This document shows positions 9,034-22,100 of a DNA stretch of 64,000 bases, piece by piece (within the stretch, counting starts at the first letter, position 1; every line of letters begins with the position of its first letter). Origin of the DNA: Gracilimonas sp046602855 (GTDB taxonomy: Bacteria > Bacteroidota > Rhodothermia > Balneolales > Balneolaceae). The notes beneath the pieces were generated by a model. That model was not told where the DNA came from and did no database searches. It saw only the letters and a list, made by a program, of their open reading frames with translations. The DNA lies in assembly GCF_046602855.1 (NCBI RefSeq), contig NZ_JBKINJ010000001.1, forward strand, positions 2,161,759 through 2,225,758, given 5' to 3'. A program made the translations under genes and the position numbers.

Positions 9034-9974
9034 TCAGCTCCTTTTATTTTTATCTGATGTAGGTAGTATAATAAAAATGTTGTAGCTGCCACGCTTATGA
9101 CCACCAAAAAGATCGGTATATCCATTTCGGGTGATATCTTTTGATCCAGCATCTCAGGGTAATAACTACTGGCGATCACCTGTCCACCGTTATTCACAAA
9201 ATGAGCTACCATAGCCGGAATCAAACTATCAGATACATAGGTAAGATAAGCCAGGAAAACCCCTAGTGTTGCAAGGGGAATAAAATTGGATATTTGTAAG
9301 TGATAAGCGCCAAACAAGGCCCCCGAAATCAAAATTGCAGCGATAATTCCCCAGCTTTTTTCCAGTGCGCGCTGTACATATCCCCGATACATGATCTCTT
9401 CGCAGATAGCAGGAACAAAACCAATATGGATTACTCCAAGAATAAGTGCATTATCTGATTTCAGAAAAGTGGTTATCATTTCTGCCATGGTTTCCTGCAT
9501 TTCAGCCATCACATCAGGAACCGGCACAAACGAATTCAGCCATCCTAAAAATAGAATAGTCGGCTGAGCCACTACAAATAAGATGGCCCCTACAATTGTT
9601 ACATGCCATACGTTGGCTGAAAGTTTTAAGCGCAGAAACTCCAGCCTTTTCCCCTTTACAGCATGCAATTTTACCAATAACATGGTAGCCAATGCCATAA
9701 TAAAGATCTGACCCGATGAATTAGCCAAGAAAAGAATATCAAAGTTGGAGGAAAGTTCCTGCATCATCGATTCAGGATCCAGGTTTTCTGAAGTTAGAAG
9801 TATTCCTGCAACACCAACAATAGCGCCCACTATATTAAAGGCTATAAGGGCGATCAATACCCATCCAAATGCCACGGCCCAATGGGCAAAGCCATTCCTC
9901 TCTACCCACGGTATATTATGCTGAATATTCGGATTTTCCTTAGTATCAGGGTCTGAACTTAAATTTTGTTCCAT
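9030..9974 (-). CDS. CPBP-family intramembrane glutamic metalloprotease
   Basis: Polytopic membrane protease of the CPBP/ABI (CaaX-like) family. The four conserved motifs are present: E192-E193 with R197 (EEIMYRGYVQRAL), H225 (FGAYHLQ), and H258 with N261 (AHFVNN), the expected catalytic and metal-binding set. About eight hydrophobic helices are seen; an N-terminal cytoplasmic tail of about 30 residues precedes the first. Length 314 aa from ATG 9972-9974 (a TTG one codon earlier is less likely). The substrate is unknown; bacterial homologues act in bacteriocin immunity, protein secretion or membrane-protein turnover. It lies between a DUF4199-like membrane protein and the DUF2007 gene. Confidence 0.88.
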   Translation of the reverse strand: MEQNLSSDPDTKENPNIQHNIPWVERNGFAHWAVAFGWVLIALIAFNIVGAIVGVAGILLTSENLDPESMMQELSSNFDILFLANSSGQIFIMALATMLLVKLHAVKGKRLEFLRLKLSANVWHVTIVGAILFVVAQPTILFLGWLNSFVPVPDVMAEMQETMAEMITTFLKSDNALILGVIHIGFVPAICEEIMYRGYVQRALEKSWGIIAAILISGALFGAYHLQISNFIPLATLGVFLAYLTYVSDSLIPAMVAHFVNNGGQVIASSYYPEMLDQKISPEMDIPIFLVVISVAATTFLLYYLHQIKIKGAE

Positions 9975-9983
9975 CAAATTTAT

Positions 9984-10541
9984 TTAATCTTCGGAGGCAA
10001 ATATTTTCGCCCCAACCATTCCTGTTAGCGCGTTCACAATTCCAAGTATCACAGCATTTGTCAGTAATCCTGTAACAATTCCACTTAATGATTGTTGTTG
10101 CTCTCTGGTTTGCTGCATAGTGTCGATAGTATCGTTTAACTGCGCCTGTGGTAAACCCACCTGCTCCATTGAATAGATCATATTTTCATAAAAGTTTTCC
10201 ATCAGAGCAGGATCTATCATCATCCAGAGTTGACTTATCAGCGTTGCAAATATTGCAGCAATCGCACCGGTTAATAAACCAATCATGGCTCCCTGCCCTA
10301 TTGAAAAAGTTATATCATAGGTTTTAGCATAATGTCTTGTAGAAATTAAACCACCCACTAACCCCAAAAGGCAGGTCAATGGCAATGTTAGTCCTGAAAC
10401 CACCATTAGTGTCATTGATGGTTCAGCCCCTGCTACGTAGTACATGAGAATGATACCGAGCCCACCGGTTATAAGAGCGACCGTAAGTGCCCCGATCAGA
10501 ACCGAGTTCCAGTAACTTGGTGCATTTTGTTCATTATCCAT
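9984..10541 (-). CDS. DUF4199-like four-helix membrane protein
   Basis: Uncharacterised integral membrane protein, about 185 residues. Hydrophobic segments lie near residues 11-33, 40-62, 79-104 and 150-178. A charged extracytoplasmic loop rich in Met and Gln (NFYENMIYSMEQVGLPQAQ, then DTMQQTREQQQS) lies between the last two. This layout matches DUF4199 proteins common in Bacteroidota. The longer start at 10574 would overlap the upstream gene by 41 bases; ATG 10539-10541, preceded by GGA at a suitable distance and overlapping by 8 bases, is preferred. It sits directly upstream of the CPBP protease. No function can be assigned. Confidence 0.7.
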   Translation of the reverse strand: MDNEQNAPSYWNSVLIGALTVALITGGLGIILMYYVAGAEPSMTLMVVSGLTLPLTCLLGLVGGLISTRHYAKTYDITFSIGQGAMIGLLTGAIAAIFATLISQLWMMIDPALMENFYENMIYSMEQVGLPQAQLNDTIDTMQQTREQQQSLSGIVTGLLTNAVILGIVNALTGMVGAKIFASED

Positions 10542-11016
10542 ATTCGATCCGTTTTTTGTGTGAGAAAAATTCATCGTTAAAAAGTACCGCCACTGATAAT
10601 CCGAGTAATGTCCCTAACACCAACCTTGTAGTAAGTGTATTCGACCACATCTCGAAAAAGTTACCTGTTACGTCAACCAAATTTAAAATAATAAGTCCAA
10701 TTAACCAGCCAATTCTAGTTTTGTGGGAAATACTTACTTTTGAGAAAATAGGCAAAGCTAACCAACCCACCACAAAAGCACCGTAAATACCAATACAGCG
10801 ACTGCAAACCGCCATTGGAACGCCTGCTATATGATAAGAACGGTCCGGCATTTGATGGCACAAAAGATCAAATCCTTTGTACTGCCAGCTAAAAAGATGA
10901 GAATATTCGCTGCCGTAAAGTCCCGGTCCCAAAGCCAGTACGAATAATAATACGGATGCTCCTGTAACAGAAAGATAAAGCCCTCCGTTTTGGGTGTGAG
11001 TTTTATTCACAGTCAA
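10534..11016 (-). CDS. DUF2085 membrane protein
   Basis: Small integral membrane protein of the DUF2085 family, function unknown. The hallmark motifs are clear: FDLLCHQMPDRSY, then VCSRCIGIYGAF, where the CHQ and CSRCxG cysteines and histidine look like a metal- or redox-active site at the membrane face. Four hydrophobic segments are evident in 160 residues. The start has no ATG: an in-frame TAA lies directly upstream, so TTG 11014-11016 or the GTG two codons later must be used. Five bases separate its start from the thioesterase stop, consistent with one transcript. Confidence 0.82.
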   Translation of the reverse strand: MTVNKTHTQNGGLYLSVTGASVLLFVLALGPGLYGSEYSHLFSWQYKGFDLLCHQMPDRSYHIAGVPMAVCSRCIGIYGAFVVGWLALPIFSKVSISHKTRIGWLIGLIILNLVDVTGNFFEMWSNTLTTRLVLGTLLGLSVAVLFNDEFFSHKKRIEYG

Positions 11017-11021
11017 TTAAA

Positions 11022-11444
11022 TTAAGTGATGCTGTTAATAAAACTTTCCGGAGCCCTGCATGGTCGGCGGGTTTCTGCATTCATAAAGCAAAGGGATACC
11101 TCGCCATAAATATGCACATCATCAGTGGCCGACGTAGTTACCTCATAGAAAGTTTGAAGACGAACCGCCGGTGTATCAAATACCATAACTTTTATCTTCA
11201 TTTTTTCATCGTATAGGATCGGCATCTTATACTCGATCTCTGTGTGAATTACAGGAAGCATGACACCTGACTCTTCCAGCTCCCGGTATGAAAGACCATA
11301 AGAGCGGATCATTTCAGTACGTGCCACTTCAAAGTACTCCAGATACCGGCCATAATACACATAACCCATTCTATCAGTCTCGCCATAGCGACTTCTGAGT
11401 TCATGTTTGTATTCAATGATGGGAGGCTTATCAGGAAATTTCAC
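11022..11444 (-). CDS. Acyl-CoA thioesterase, 4HBT (YbgC/FadM-like) hotdog fold
   Basis: Small cytoplasmic thioesterase, 140 residues, hydrolysing acyl-CoA (chain length not predictable). The signature RYGETDRMGYVYYGRYLEYF carries the catalytic Asp of YbgC-type enzymes, followed by the long hotdog helix (EVARTEMIRSYGLSYREL) and the edge strands. It sits 3 bases downstream of accA, linking it to fatty-acid metabolism. The start codon is GTG (11442-11444). Specificity could instead be toward ACP-bound or aromatic acyl groups. Confidence 0.87.
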   Translation of the reverse strand: MKFPDKPPIIEYKHELRSRYGETDRMGYVYYGRYLEYFEVARTEMIRSYGLSYRELEESGVMLPVIHTEIEYKMPILYDEKMKIKVMVFDTPAVRLQTFYEVTTSATDDVHIYGEVSLCFMNAETRRPCRAPESFINSIT

Positions 11445-11447
11445 GGG

Positions 11448-12404
11448 TCACTTCACCGTTTTCCACTCACCCATGCTTGCATACTTCTCAATACGCTGCT
11501 CGATAAGCTTTTCCGGTTTCAGTTTTTTCAATCGCTTCAGGCTTTTTAGTATCTGCTGCTTTACTTCGTCAGCTGCCGCGTCGTGGTCACGATGTGCACC
11601 ACCTAGAGGCTCAGGAATAACACCATCTATGACCTTGAGATCTTTTAGATCAGGTGCCGTTAATTTAAGTACGGCAGCGGCTTGCTCTTTATAGTCCCAT
11701 GTTTTCCAGAGAATGGATGAGCAAGACTCGGGAGAGATCACTGAGTACCAGGTATTTTCCATCATATAAACTTCATTTCCCATACCGATACCAATTGCTC
11801 CACCGCTGGCTCCTTCACCGATAACAATTGTGATAAAAGGCACTTTAAGCATAGCCATCATCTTGAGGTTTTTAGCAATAGCTTCAGCCTGTCCTCTTTC
11901 TTCAGCTTCCAATCCCGGGAAAGCCCCTGGAGTGTCGAGTAAAGTTATAATAGGAATATCAAATTTTTCAGCCAGCTTCATCAACCGATAAGCTTTTCGA
12001 TATCCTTCAGGGTTGGCCATTCCAAAATTACGATACTTACGACTATTTGTATCACGCCCTTTTTGGTGACCAATGATCATCACAGACTGTCCTTCAACTG
12101 TTGCAAAACCACCTACAATGGCTTTGTCATCAGAATGATAGCGATCACCATGTAACTCCACAAAATTTTCAGTCACCTTGTAGATATAATCCAGTGTATA
12201 AGGACGATCCGGGTGTCGAGCCAATTGAACCCTTTGCCATCTTGTTAGATTTTCAAAAATGGATGACCGGAGTTTGGAAACTCTCTTATTAAGACTTTCA
12301 ATTTCTTTATCAAGTACACCATCACTAACGTTTGAGAGTTTTTTCAACTCTTCTATCTTATTTTCTAGTTCAGCAATGGGCTGTTCAAAATCTAAATATT
12401 GCAT
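11448..12404 (-). CDS. accA: Acetyl-CoA carboxylase carboxyltransferase subunit alpha
   Basis: Alpha subunit of the carboxyltransferase half of acetyl-CoA carboxylase, which transfers CO2 from biotin to acetyl-CoA to make malonyl-CoA, the first step of fatty-acid synthesis. The N-terminal coiled coil (about 5-50, ELENKIEELKKL) and the crotonase-like core are complete: RHPDRPYTLDYI, GHQKGRDT, FGMANPEGYRKA, LDTPGAFPG and GEGASGGAIGIG. Length 318 aa is standard. ATG at 12402-12404. accD is not in the window, as is usual in this group. The thioesterase follows after 3 bases. Confidence 0.96.
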   Translation of the reverse strand: MQYLDFEQPIAELENKIEELKKLSNVSDGVLDKEIESLNKRVSKLRSSIFENLTRWQRVQLARHPDRPYTLDYIYKVTENFVELHGDRYHSDDKAIVGGFATVEGQSVMIIGHQKGRDTNSRKYRNFGMANPEGYRKAYRLMKLAEKFDIPIITLLDTPGAFPGLEAEERGQAEAIAKNLKMMAMLKVPFITIVIGEGASGGAIGIGMGNEVYMMENTWYSVISPESCSSILWKTWDYKEQAAAVLKLTAPDLKDLKVIDGVIPEPLGGAHRDHDAAADEVKQQILKSLKRLKKLKPEKLIEQRIEKYASMGEWKTVK

Positions 12405-12472
12405 AGCTGCTTTTAATGATTAATCACTGTTAATATACATAATCTTATGTAGAGGTGAGAATTCAGAATTAA

Positions 12473-13204
12473 TCAAAGTCTTCCGAAAATACTTTTTAAT
12501 TTTAGGGACCACACTCTCCAAATTGCCTCTCTTACAATGGCCTTAGACATTTTTGAGACTCCCTCCTGACGTTCTCTGAAAACAATAGAGACCTCTTTCA
12601 GTTTAAAACCGGCTTTCCAGGCCCTAAAGTGAAGTTCTATCTGAAATGCATACCCATTTGACTTTATTCGATCGATAGAAATATTTTCAAGCACTTTTCG
12701 ATGAATACATTTAAACCCGGCAGTTGTATCAAAGATCGGTAACCCTGTTATGGTTCGAGCATATATATTGGCCGCATAAGAAAGTATCAACCTGCTAAGT
12801 GGCCAATTTATGATACTGATGCCGTTCGCATATCTTGACCCAACAGCAACATCGGTATTGCCTGACCGAACCTCGTCAATAAGCCTGTCAACATCATCCG
12901 GATCATGTGAAAAGTCTGCATCCATCTCACACACATATGAATAACCTTTACTAAGTGCGTATCTGAAACCGCGGACGTATGCAGTTCCCAGGCCCAGTTT
13001 TCCTTCTCTTTCAATAATTTGTATTCGGTCAGGGTACTTTTCTATTGACTTACGAACATGATCAGCGGTCCCATCCGGAGAACCATCATCAATTACAAGT
13101 ACGTCCACACGGGTTTTCAGGTCCATTAAGCGGTCAATTAGCCGCTCAATGTTATGAGATTCGTTATATGTTGGTACAATAATCAATGATTCATTTTTCA
13201 TCAT
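12473..13204 (-). CDS. Polyprenol-phosphate mannosyltransferase-like GT2 (Dpm1 type)
   Basis: Cytoplasmic-face glycosyltransferase family 2 enzyme of the dolichol/polyprenol-phosphate mannose synthase type, making a lipid-linked sugar donor for glycosylation outside the membrane. Motifs: IIVPTYNESHNIERLI at the start, VIDDGSPDGTADHV for nucleotide binding, EMDADFSHDPDDV with the metal-binding DAD, and TTAGFKCIHR with FRERQEGVSKM at the acceptor site. It lacks C-terminal TM segments, so it is the soluble Dpm1-like form (243 aa). A strong ribosome-binding site (AAGGAAGG) precedes the two adjacent ATGs. It is the first gene of the minus-strand run; 68 bp separate it from accA. The sugar could also be glucose. 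Confidence 0.88.
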   Translation of the reverse strand: MMKNESLIIVPTYNESHNIERLIDRLMDLKTRVDVLVIDDGSPDGTADHVRKSIEKYPDRIQIIEREGKLGLGTAYVRGFRYALSKGYSYVCEMDADFSHDPDDVDRLIDEVRSGNTDVAVGSRYANGISIINWPLSRLILSYAANIYARTITGLPIFDTTAGFKCIHRKVLENISIDRIKSNGYAFQIELHFRAWKAGFKLKEVSIVFRERQEGVSKMSKAIVREAIWRVWSLKLKSIFGRL

Positions 13205-13782
13205 TTACTATCCCTTCCTTTTATTAAGGTCATAATTGTATTTATCAGGATGTTTGAATAAAGCTTTAATGATATATTTTCAATATAAAACATTTTGCAT
13301 GTAGGTTTTACTGAAGTCATCCTTATTGCAAGATTATCTGAACCCTATCGATTATTCCATTTAGTATTCTGAAGAGGAAGAAATATAAGTGAACATCGGG
13401 AGCATATAGTCCTCCAATTGAAGGCTATCTGTTCAAAATTGACTCAGTTCATATGCTTTATATCATTGATATCAGATTCTATGATATTTAGATTTCAAAA
13501 TAACTTTTTAATTACGCAGTTTATCAAATATAAGATTACCCTCTGTATACTGTTTAAAATATCATTGGATACAATATCCGATTCAAATTCAAGTAGCTAA
13601 AAAATCCAAATCATTTTTTAAGTATCAAAGATAAATTCAGTTCAAATACCAAACTCATAAAGAACCTCCCAAGAAACTTTCAGATATCTTCTTAACTTTA
13701 GCCTTAGCATTATTTTTTAGCCTCAAAATTTGAAAAAAAAATATAACCAGCAACACAACTTCTTAAATCATTATATAACAGT
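13205..13782 (+). other. 578-bp AT-rich intergenic region, no gene seen
   Basis: Divergent spacer between the mannosyltransferase (minus) and tgt (plus). It is clearly AT-rich, with short runs of A and T and several short dyads, for example an ATATCAT/ATGATAT arrangement around 13462-13490. The only open frame (13418-13600) has no family resemblance and a low-complexity composition. No tRNA, rRNA fragment, transposase remnant or convincing promoter pair could be recognised. Confidence 0.6.
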
Positions 13783-14910
13783 TTGTTTACACTTGAAAAA
13801 AATTCTTCATCCACAAAGGCACGATTAGGTAAACTTAAAACCGGACATGGAAAAATTGAAACACCCATCTTTATGCCTGTTGGTACTTTGGGAACTGTAA
13901 AAGGTGTTTCCCAGCAAAGCCTGATTGATGATATCAAAGCACAAATCATACTAGGTAATACCTATCACCTCTATCTACGTCCCGGTTGTGATATCATTAA
14001 AAAAGCCGGGGGACTACATAAATTCATGAAATGGAATAGACCCATATTAACAGATTCGGGTGGTTATCAGATATTTTCCTTATCCGACATACGTGAGCTT
14101 GATGAAGAAGGGGCTCATTTCCAAAGTCATATTGATGGCTCCTCACATTCTTTTACTCCTGAAAATGTTGTAGATATTCAGCGCATACTTGGATCGGATA
14201 TTATCATGTTACTTGATGAGTGCCCCCCATATCCAAGTACTTATGAGTATGCCAAAAAATCTATGGAGTTGACACACCGCTGGGCAAAACGAGGCCGAAA
14301 AGCTTTTCTCGAAAGCAGCCCCTTATACGGTCACAAGCAGGCACAGTTTGGTATCGTTCAGGGAGGCACTTATAAAGACCTCAGGATCGAGTCATCTAAG
14401 TTCATGGCAGATCAAGATTTCGAGGGAATCGCAATTGGTGGATTGAGTGTGGGTGAACCGATCGACCTCATGTATGAATTCACTGACCTAAATACTGACT
14501 ACCTTCCAAAAGAAAAAGCAAGATACTTGATGGGCGTTGGTACACCGGCTAATTTACTTGAAGGAGTAGCTCGTGGAGTTGACATGTTTGATTGTGTAAT
14601 GCCAACCAGAAATGCACGAAATGGGACAATTTTCACACGCCACGGAAGAGTAAACATACGAAACGCACAATGGAAAGATCACCATGAGTTTTTGGATTCT
14701 GAATTTTCTTCCGATCTGTGTAGTAAATATACTATGGCTTATATTCACCATCTTATCCGTAATAATGAGATTTTTGGCTTAGTGCTGGCATCGGTTCACA
14801 ACCTTACATTCTACTTATGGTTGATGGAAGAAGTCCGACTTAGAATAGCAAATGATACATTTGCAGAATGGTATCCGGGAATGGTGAAACAATTGGAACG
14901 CAAAATCTAA
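13783..14910 (+). CDS. tgt: tRNA-guanine transglycosylase with altered zinc site
   Basis: Exchanges guanine 34 of GUN-anticodon tRNAs for preQ1 (queuosine pathway). The TIM-barrel enzyme is full length (375 aa). The general-base Asp is D91 (LTDSGGYQIFSL) and the nucleophile is D270 (GVDMFDCVMPTRNARNG); GIVQGGTY and AIGGLSVGEP line the substrate pocket. Of the zinc ligands C-x-C-x2-C...H, only the third Cys (C313) and the His (H339) remain; the first two positions are F308 and S310. As I recall, many Bacteroidota Tgt proteins also lack these cysteines, so this may be lineage-typical. No ATG fits: an in-frame TAA lies at 13744-13746 and the family N-terminus (FTLEK) begins right after TTG 13783. 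No other queuosine genes are adjacent. Confidence 0.92.
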   Translation: MFTLEKNSSSTKARLGKLKTGHGKIETPIFMPVGTLGTVKGVSQQSLIDDIKAQIILGNTYHLYLRPGCDIIKKAGGLHKFMKWNRPILTDSGGYQIFSLSDIRELDEEGAHFQSHIDGSSHSFTPENVVDIQRILGSDIIMLLDECPPYPSTYEYAKKSMELTHRWAKRGRKAFLESSPLYGHKQAQFGIVQGGTYKDLRIESSKFMADQDFEGIAIGGLSVGEPIDLMYEFTDLNTDYLPKEKARYLMGVGTPANLLEGVARGVDMFDCVMPTRNARNGTIFTRHGRVNIRNAQWKDHHEFLDSEFSSDLCSKYTMAYIHHLIRNNEIFGLVLASVHNLTFYLWLMEEVRLRIANDTFAEWYPGMVKQLERKI

Positions 14911-15024
14911 TTTATCTAAATAAAACCGAATTCCCTTTTATTATACCTTAAATAACCAATAGAATTTAAATAGCAATTCCCTTTAATATTCCTAAGCGGT
15001 TTATCAGCACATTGTGGCAAAAAA

Positions 15025-15051
15025 AAAGCTCATCGTTGTGAGATGAGCTTT
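15025..15051 (-). terminator. Intrinsic terminator of rRNA operon 1
   Basis: Ten-base-pair stem (AAAGCTCATC / GATGAGCTTT) with a 7-base loop, followed on the minus strand by a run of nine T. It lies about 20 bases beyond the 5S gene. Confidence 0.9.
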
Positions 15052-15069
15052 ATGTATTAAAAAAGGAAG

Positions 15070-15176
15070 AAGGCGACGACCTACTCTACCGCTTGTGGCA
15101 GTACCATCGGCGCTGCAGGGCTTAACGGCCGTGTTCGGGATGGGAACGGGTGGAACCCCTGCGCTAGAGTCACCTT
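15070..15176 (-). rRNA. rrf: 5S ribosomal RNA, operon 1
   Basis: Large-subunit 5S rRNA. Read on the minus strand it has the terminal helix GGTGAC/GTCGCC, the conserved CCATCCCGAACACGG loop region and the GGTAGAGTAGGTC 3' half. Ends were set from the terminal helix, so they may be off by a few bases. Confidence 0.93.
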
Positions 15177-15196
15177 CAATAAATTGATTGTAGTAT

Positions 15197-18424
<3,228 letters not shown>

Positions 18425-18548
18425 CCACACTTGCGCGTGTGGCTCGTGTCTGGCAACATCGTTGCCTTACATTCTTTCTGGTATGTGAGCCCGGGACTTG
18501 CGCCCTCTCATATCTACTGTCTCACATTCAATATCTCAAAAAACTCTG

Positions 18549-18622
18549 TGGAGCTACGGGGATTCGAACCCCGGACCCCTGCCTTGCAAAGGCAGTGCTC
18601 TAGCCAGCTGAGCTATAGCCCC
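18549..18622 (-). tRNA. tRNA-Ala (anticodon TGC), operon 1
   Basis: 74-nt cloverleaf. The acceptor GGGGCTA pairs with TAGCTCC, the D arm is AGCTCAGCTGG, the anticodon loop TTTGCAA gives TGC, and the T arm contains GGTTCGAATCC. CCA is not encoded. It lies between 23S and tRNA-Ile, as in many bacterial rRNA spacers. Confidence 0.97.
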
Positions 18623-18637
18623 TTTCACACTATGTTG

Positions 18638-18711
<74 letters not shown>

Positions 18712-18782
18712 CGTTCCAGCGGGGGATGGGCACAGGCGTTGTCGCCGGCTGCGGCGAGTATTAACCCGCTATAAAAAAGTAC

Positions 18783-20488
<1,706 letters not shown>

Positions 20489-20532
20489 ATACTTCATTAT
20501 GTCTAAGAACTAAACTTTCATCGAAAAAAAAT

Positions 20533-20558
20533 GCCGACTAAACATCTGTTTGGTCAGC
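20533..20558 (-). terminator. Terminator-like hairpin in the leader of rRNA operon 1
   Basis: On the minus strand, GCTGACCAAAC pairs with GTTTAGTCGGC (11 pairs, two of them G-U) across an AGAT loop, followed by A and eight T. On the plus strand the same hairpin is followed by GATTTTT, so it could work both ways. It lies between the predicted promoter and the 16S gene. Operon 2 has no equivalent. Confidence 0.6.
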
Positions 20559-20583
20559 GATTTTTGTTTCCTTGAAAGGATTA

Positions 20584-20615
20584 CAAAGATAGGGGCTATA
20601 CCCTATTCACCGCAA
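20584..20615 (-). promoter_or_regulatory. Predicted Bacteroidota-type promoter of rRNA operon 1
   Basis: On the minus strand TTG (20613-20615), 21 bases, then TATCTTTG (20584-20591), matching the TTG-N17-23-TAnnTTTG pattern of Bacteroidota primary-sigma promoters. The same elements with the same 21-base spacing precede operon 2 although the surrounding sequence differs, which argues they are real. Confidence 0.65.
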
Positions 20616-21333
20616 GTATTATTTGAAATAAATTTCTTCTTTTTTGCTAATACTTCTGTGCTATTCAAAATCGTATAATGAATGCCCTGAGGGCTCTTTG
20701 TTATAGTGTTTAAGAAACCTAACACCCAAATAAAAGAGCAGAGTAACAAAAAGTGAAAAGAATTATTTAAATAAATATGAATATATAATGTTGATGATGA
20801 GCATGGACACTGAATTTGCCTTGTCTTCTGGGGTTCTGACTTCATAAGAAATAGTCATATTTCAGCTGCATCTACAAATCGGCAAAACATGATGGACAAT
20901 TTATTACTGAACCAAAGCTCCCACTGTCAGGTTTCCCGGACATGAAACAAACATCTACCAGTAATGGTAAGGCAGTGCCTAAACGAAACCAACAAAAGGT
21001 TAAATAAATTCTTGTCCCCAATACTGATATGATGGTTGTTAGAGTTACTGCGGACGAAAAAAGGCATGATGTTTTACAGACAATTGGGCAGTTCTATACT
21101 GATTAATGCTTCAAACCTTATAGATCCGGTCGTATTACCCAGAACCAGTGCAGTAAACGGTTCAGGTAGAACATCACGTTTATTAAGTGGAGCTTGAGAG
21201 CGGGTACGGGTATATGTCAGAAGATTTCAAAGGCGATGAAAAAGTAGCCATTCAAAACAAATTTTCAATTTCTATCGTAGCAACGAACTGAAAGCTTTCC
21301 GCATTCGTTAAATCAGTGAATAAATACGAGACT

Positions 21334-22083
21334 ATGGATACAGAAAAAATCAATACCAAGATAGAGCTGACAGAAGCTGCTTTAGACCTATATATTAAGG
21401 ATAAATTTTCAATCCCAAATCTAACCGATAAAACGGGCAAAACGGCCTCGCAGATATACACTCTTTTTCCCAACAAAGATGCCATACTCAAATTCTATTA
21501 CCCTTCCTTGGTAATACGATATAAGGCAATGATAGGCGAGATCGAAGACTTCGATTCCTTTTCGATCAGTGAAAAACTCTCCAACTTCGCATTCACGCTT
21601 TTTGACATGATGGAAGAGCGCCGGGAGTTTGTTGAAGACACTTTCGAGAAATACGAATGGAAATGTACTTCAAGAAGTCAGTTTCAACAGGAGATCAAAT
21701 CTCTCTTTAAAGATTTTTTCACATCAGATGGAAATATTGCTACGAGCGCCGGAATATTTATAGGTGATTTATTTTATGCTTCCTTGAAAACGCAATTTAT
21801 GTTTCTGATCAAATTCTGGCTTGAGGATGAAAGTGAAGGTCGCGAACGCACTTTTGCTCTCACCGATAAGATCACAGGGTTTGTTGAGGAGATAGTCTAC
21901 TCCAAGATCGTTGATAAAGGTTTTGATCTGGCTAAATATTCTCTGAGCACATTCGGCTTCAGCAAACAAGTCGAGGGTTTCAATGATTGGATCTCTAGTT
22001 GGTTTGAAAATGAACCTGATGAAGAAGTCGATATTGAAATTGAGGATGAAGAAGACAACGATACCAATAACACCTCTGACTAA
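21334..22083 (+). CDS. TetR-family-like regulator paired with an ABC1 kinase
   Basis: Probable DNA-binding regulator of 249 residues. The N-terminal ~50 residues give a TetR helix-turn-helix: a first helix (KIELTEAALDLYI), then IPNLTDKTGKTASQIYTLFP and KDAILKFYY, with the family-typical Y-x-x-F-x-x-K-D-x-I pattern. The core is a helical ligand or dimer domain, and the last ~20 residues are a strongly acidic tail (DEEVDIEIEDEEDN). ATG 21334 is chosen over a GTG six codons upstream. It lies 17 bases before the ABC1 gene on the same strand, so it probably controls, or works with, that protein. The effector is unknown. Confidence 0.78.
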   Translation: MDTEKINTKIELTEAALDLYIKDKFSIPNLTDKTGKTASQIYTLFPNKDAILKFYYPSLVIRYKAMIGEIEDFDSFSISEKLSNFAFTLFDMMEERREFVEDTFEKYEWKCTSRSQFQQEIKSLFKDFFTSDGNIATSAGIFIGDLFYASLKTQFMFLIKFWLEDESEGRERTFALTDKITGFVEEIVYSKIVDKGFDLAKYSLSTFGFSKQVEGFNDWISSWFENEPDEEVDIEIEDEEDNDTNNTSD

Positions 22084-22100
22084 TTATAAATACTTTCCAC

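Larger units (their letters stand above)
20513..21333 (+). other. 821-bp region without a recognisable gene
   Basis: Holds the rRNA operon 1 promoter and a terminator-like hairpin (listed separately). From about 20860 to 21250 the plus strand has several short open stretches broken by stops, for example one reading HDGQFITEPKLPLSGFPDMK and another MMVVRVTADEKRHDVLQ. Their codon-like composition suggests a decayed gene, but they match no family I recognise. A minus-strand frame (20603-20845) overlaps the rRNA promoter and is probably not real. Confidence 0.5.

Noticed and set aside
13418..13600. 60-codon plus-strand frame in the AT-rich spacer before tgt
   Set aside because: Low-complexity Ile/Phe/Ser-rich product with no recognisable domain; typical of AT-rich non-coding DNA.
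13783..14910. Possibility that the Tgt homologue is a DNA-modifying DpdA-type protein
   Set aside because: Length, both catalytic aspartates and the substrate-pocket motifs match true bacterial Tgt closely; no DNA-modification genes are nearby.
20603..20845. 80-codon minus-strand frame upstream of rRNA operon 1
   Set aside because: Overlaps the predicted operon promoter, has unlikely composition and no family resemblance.
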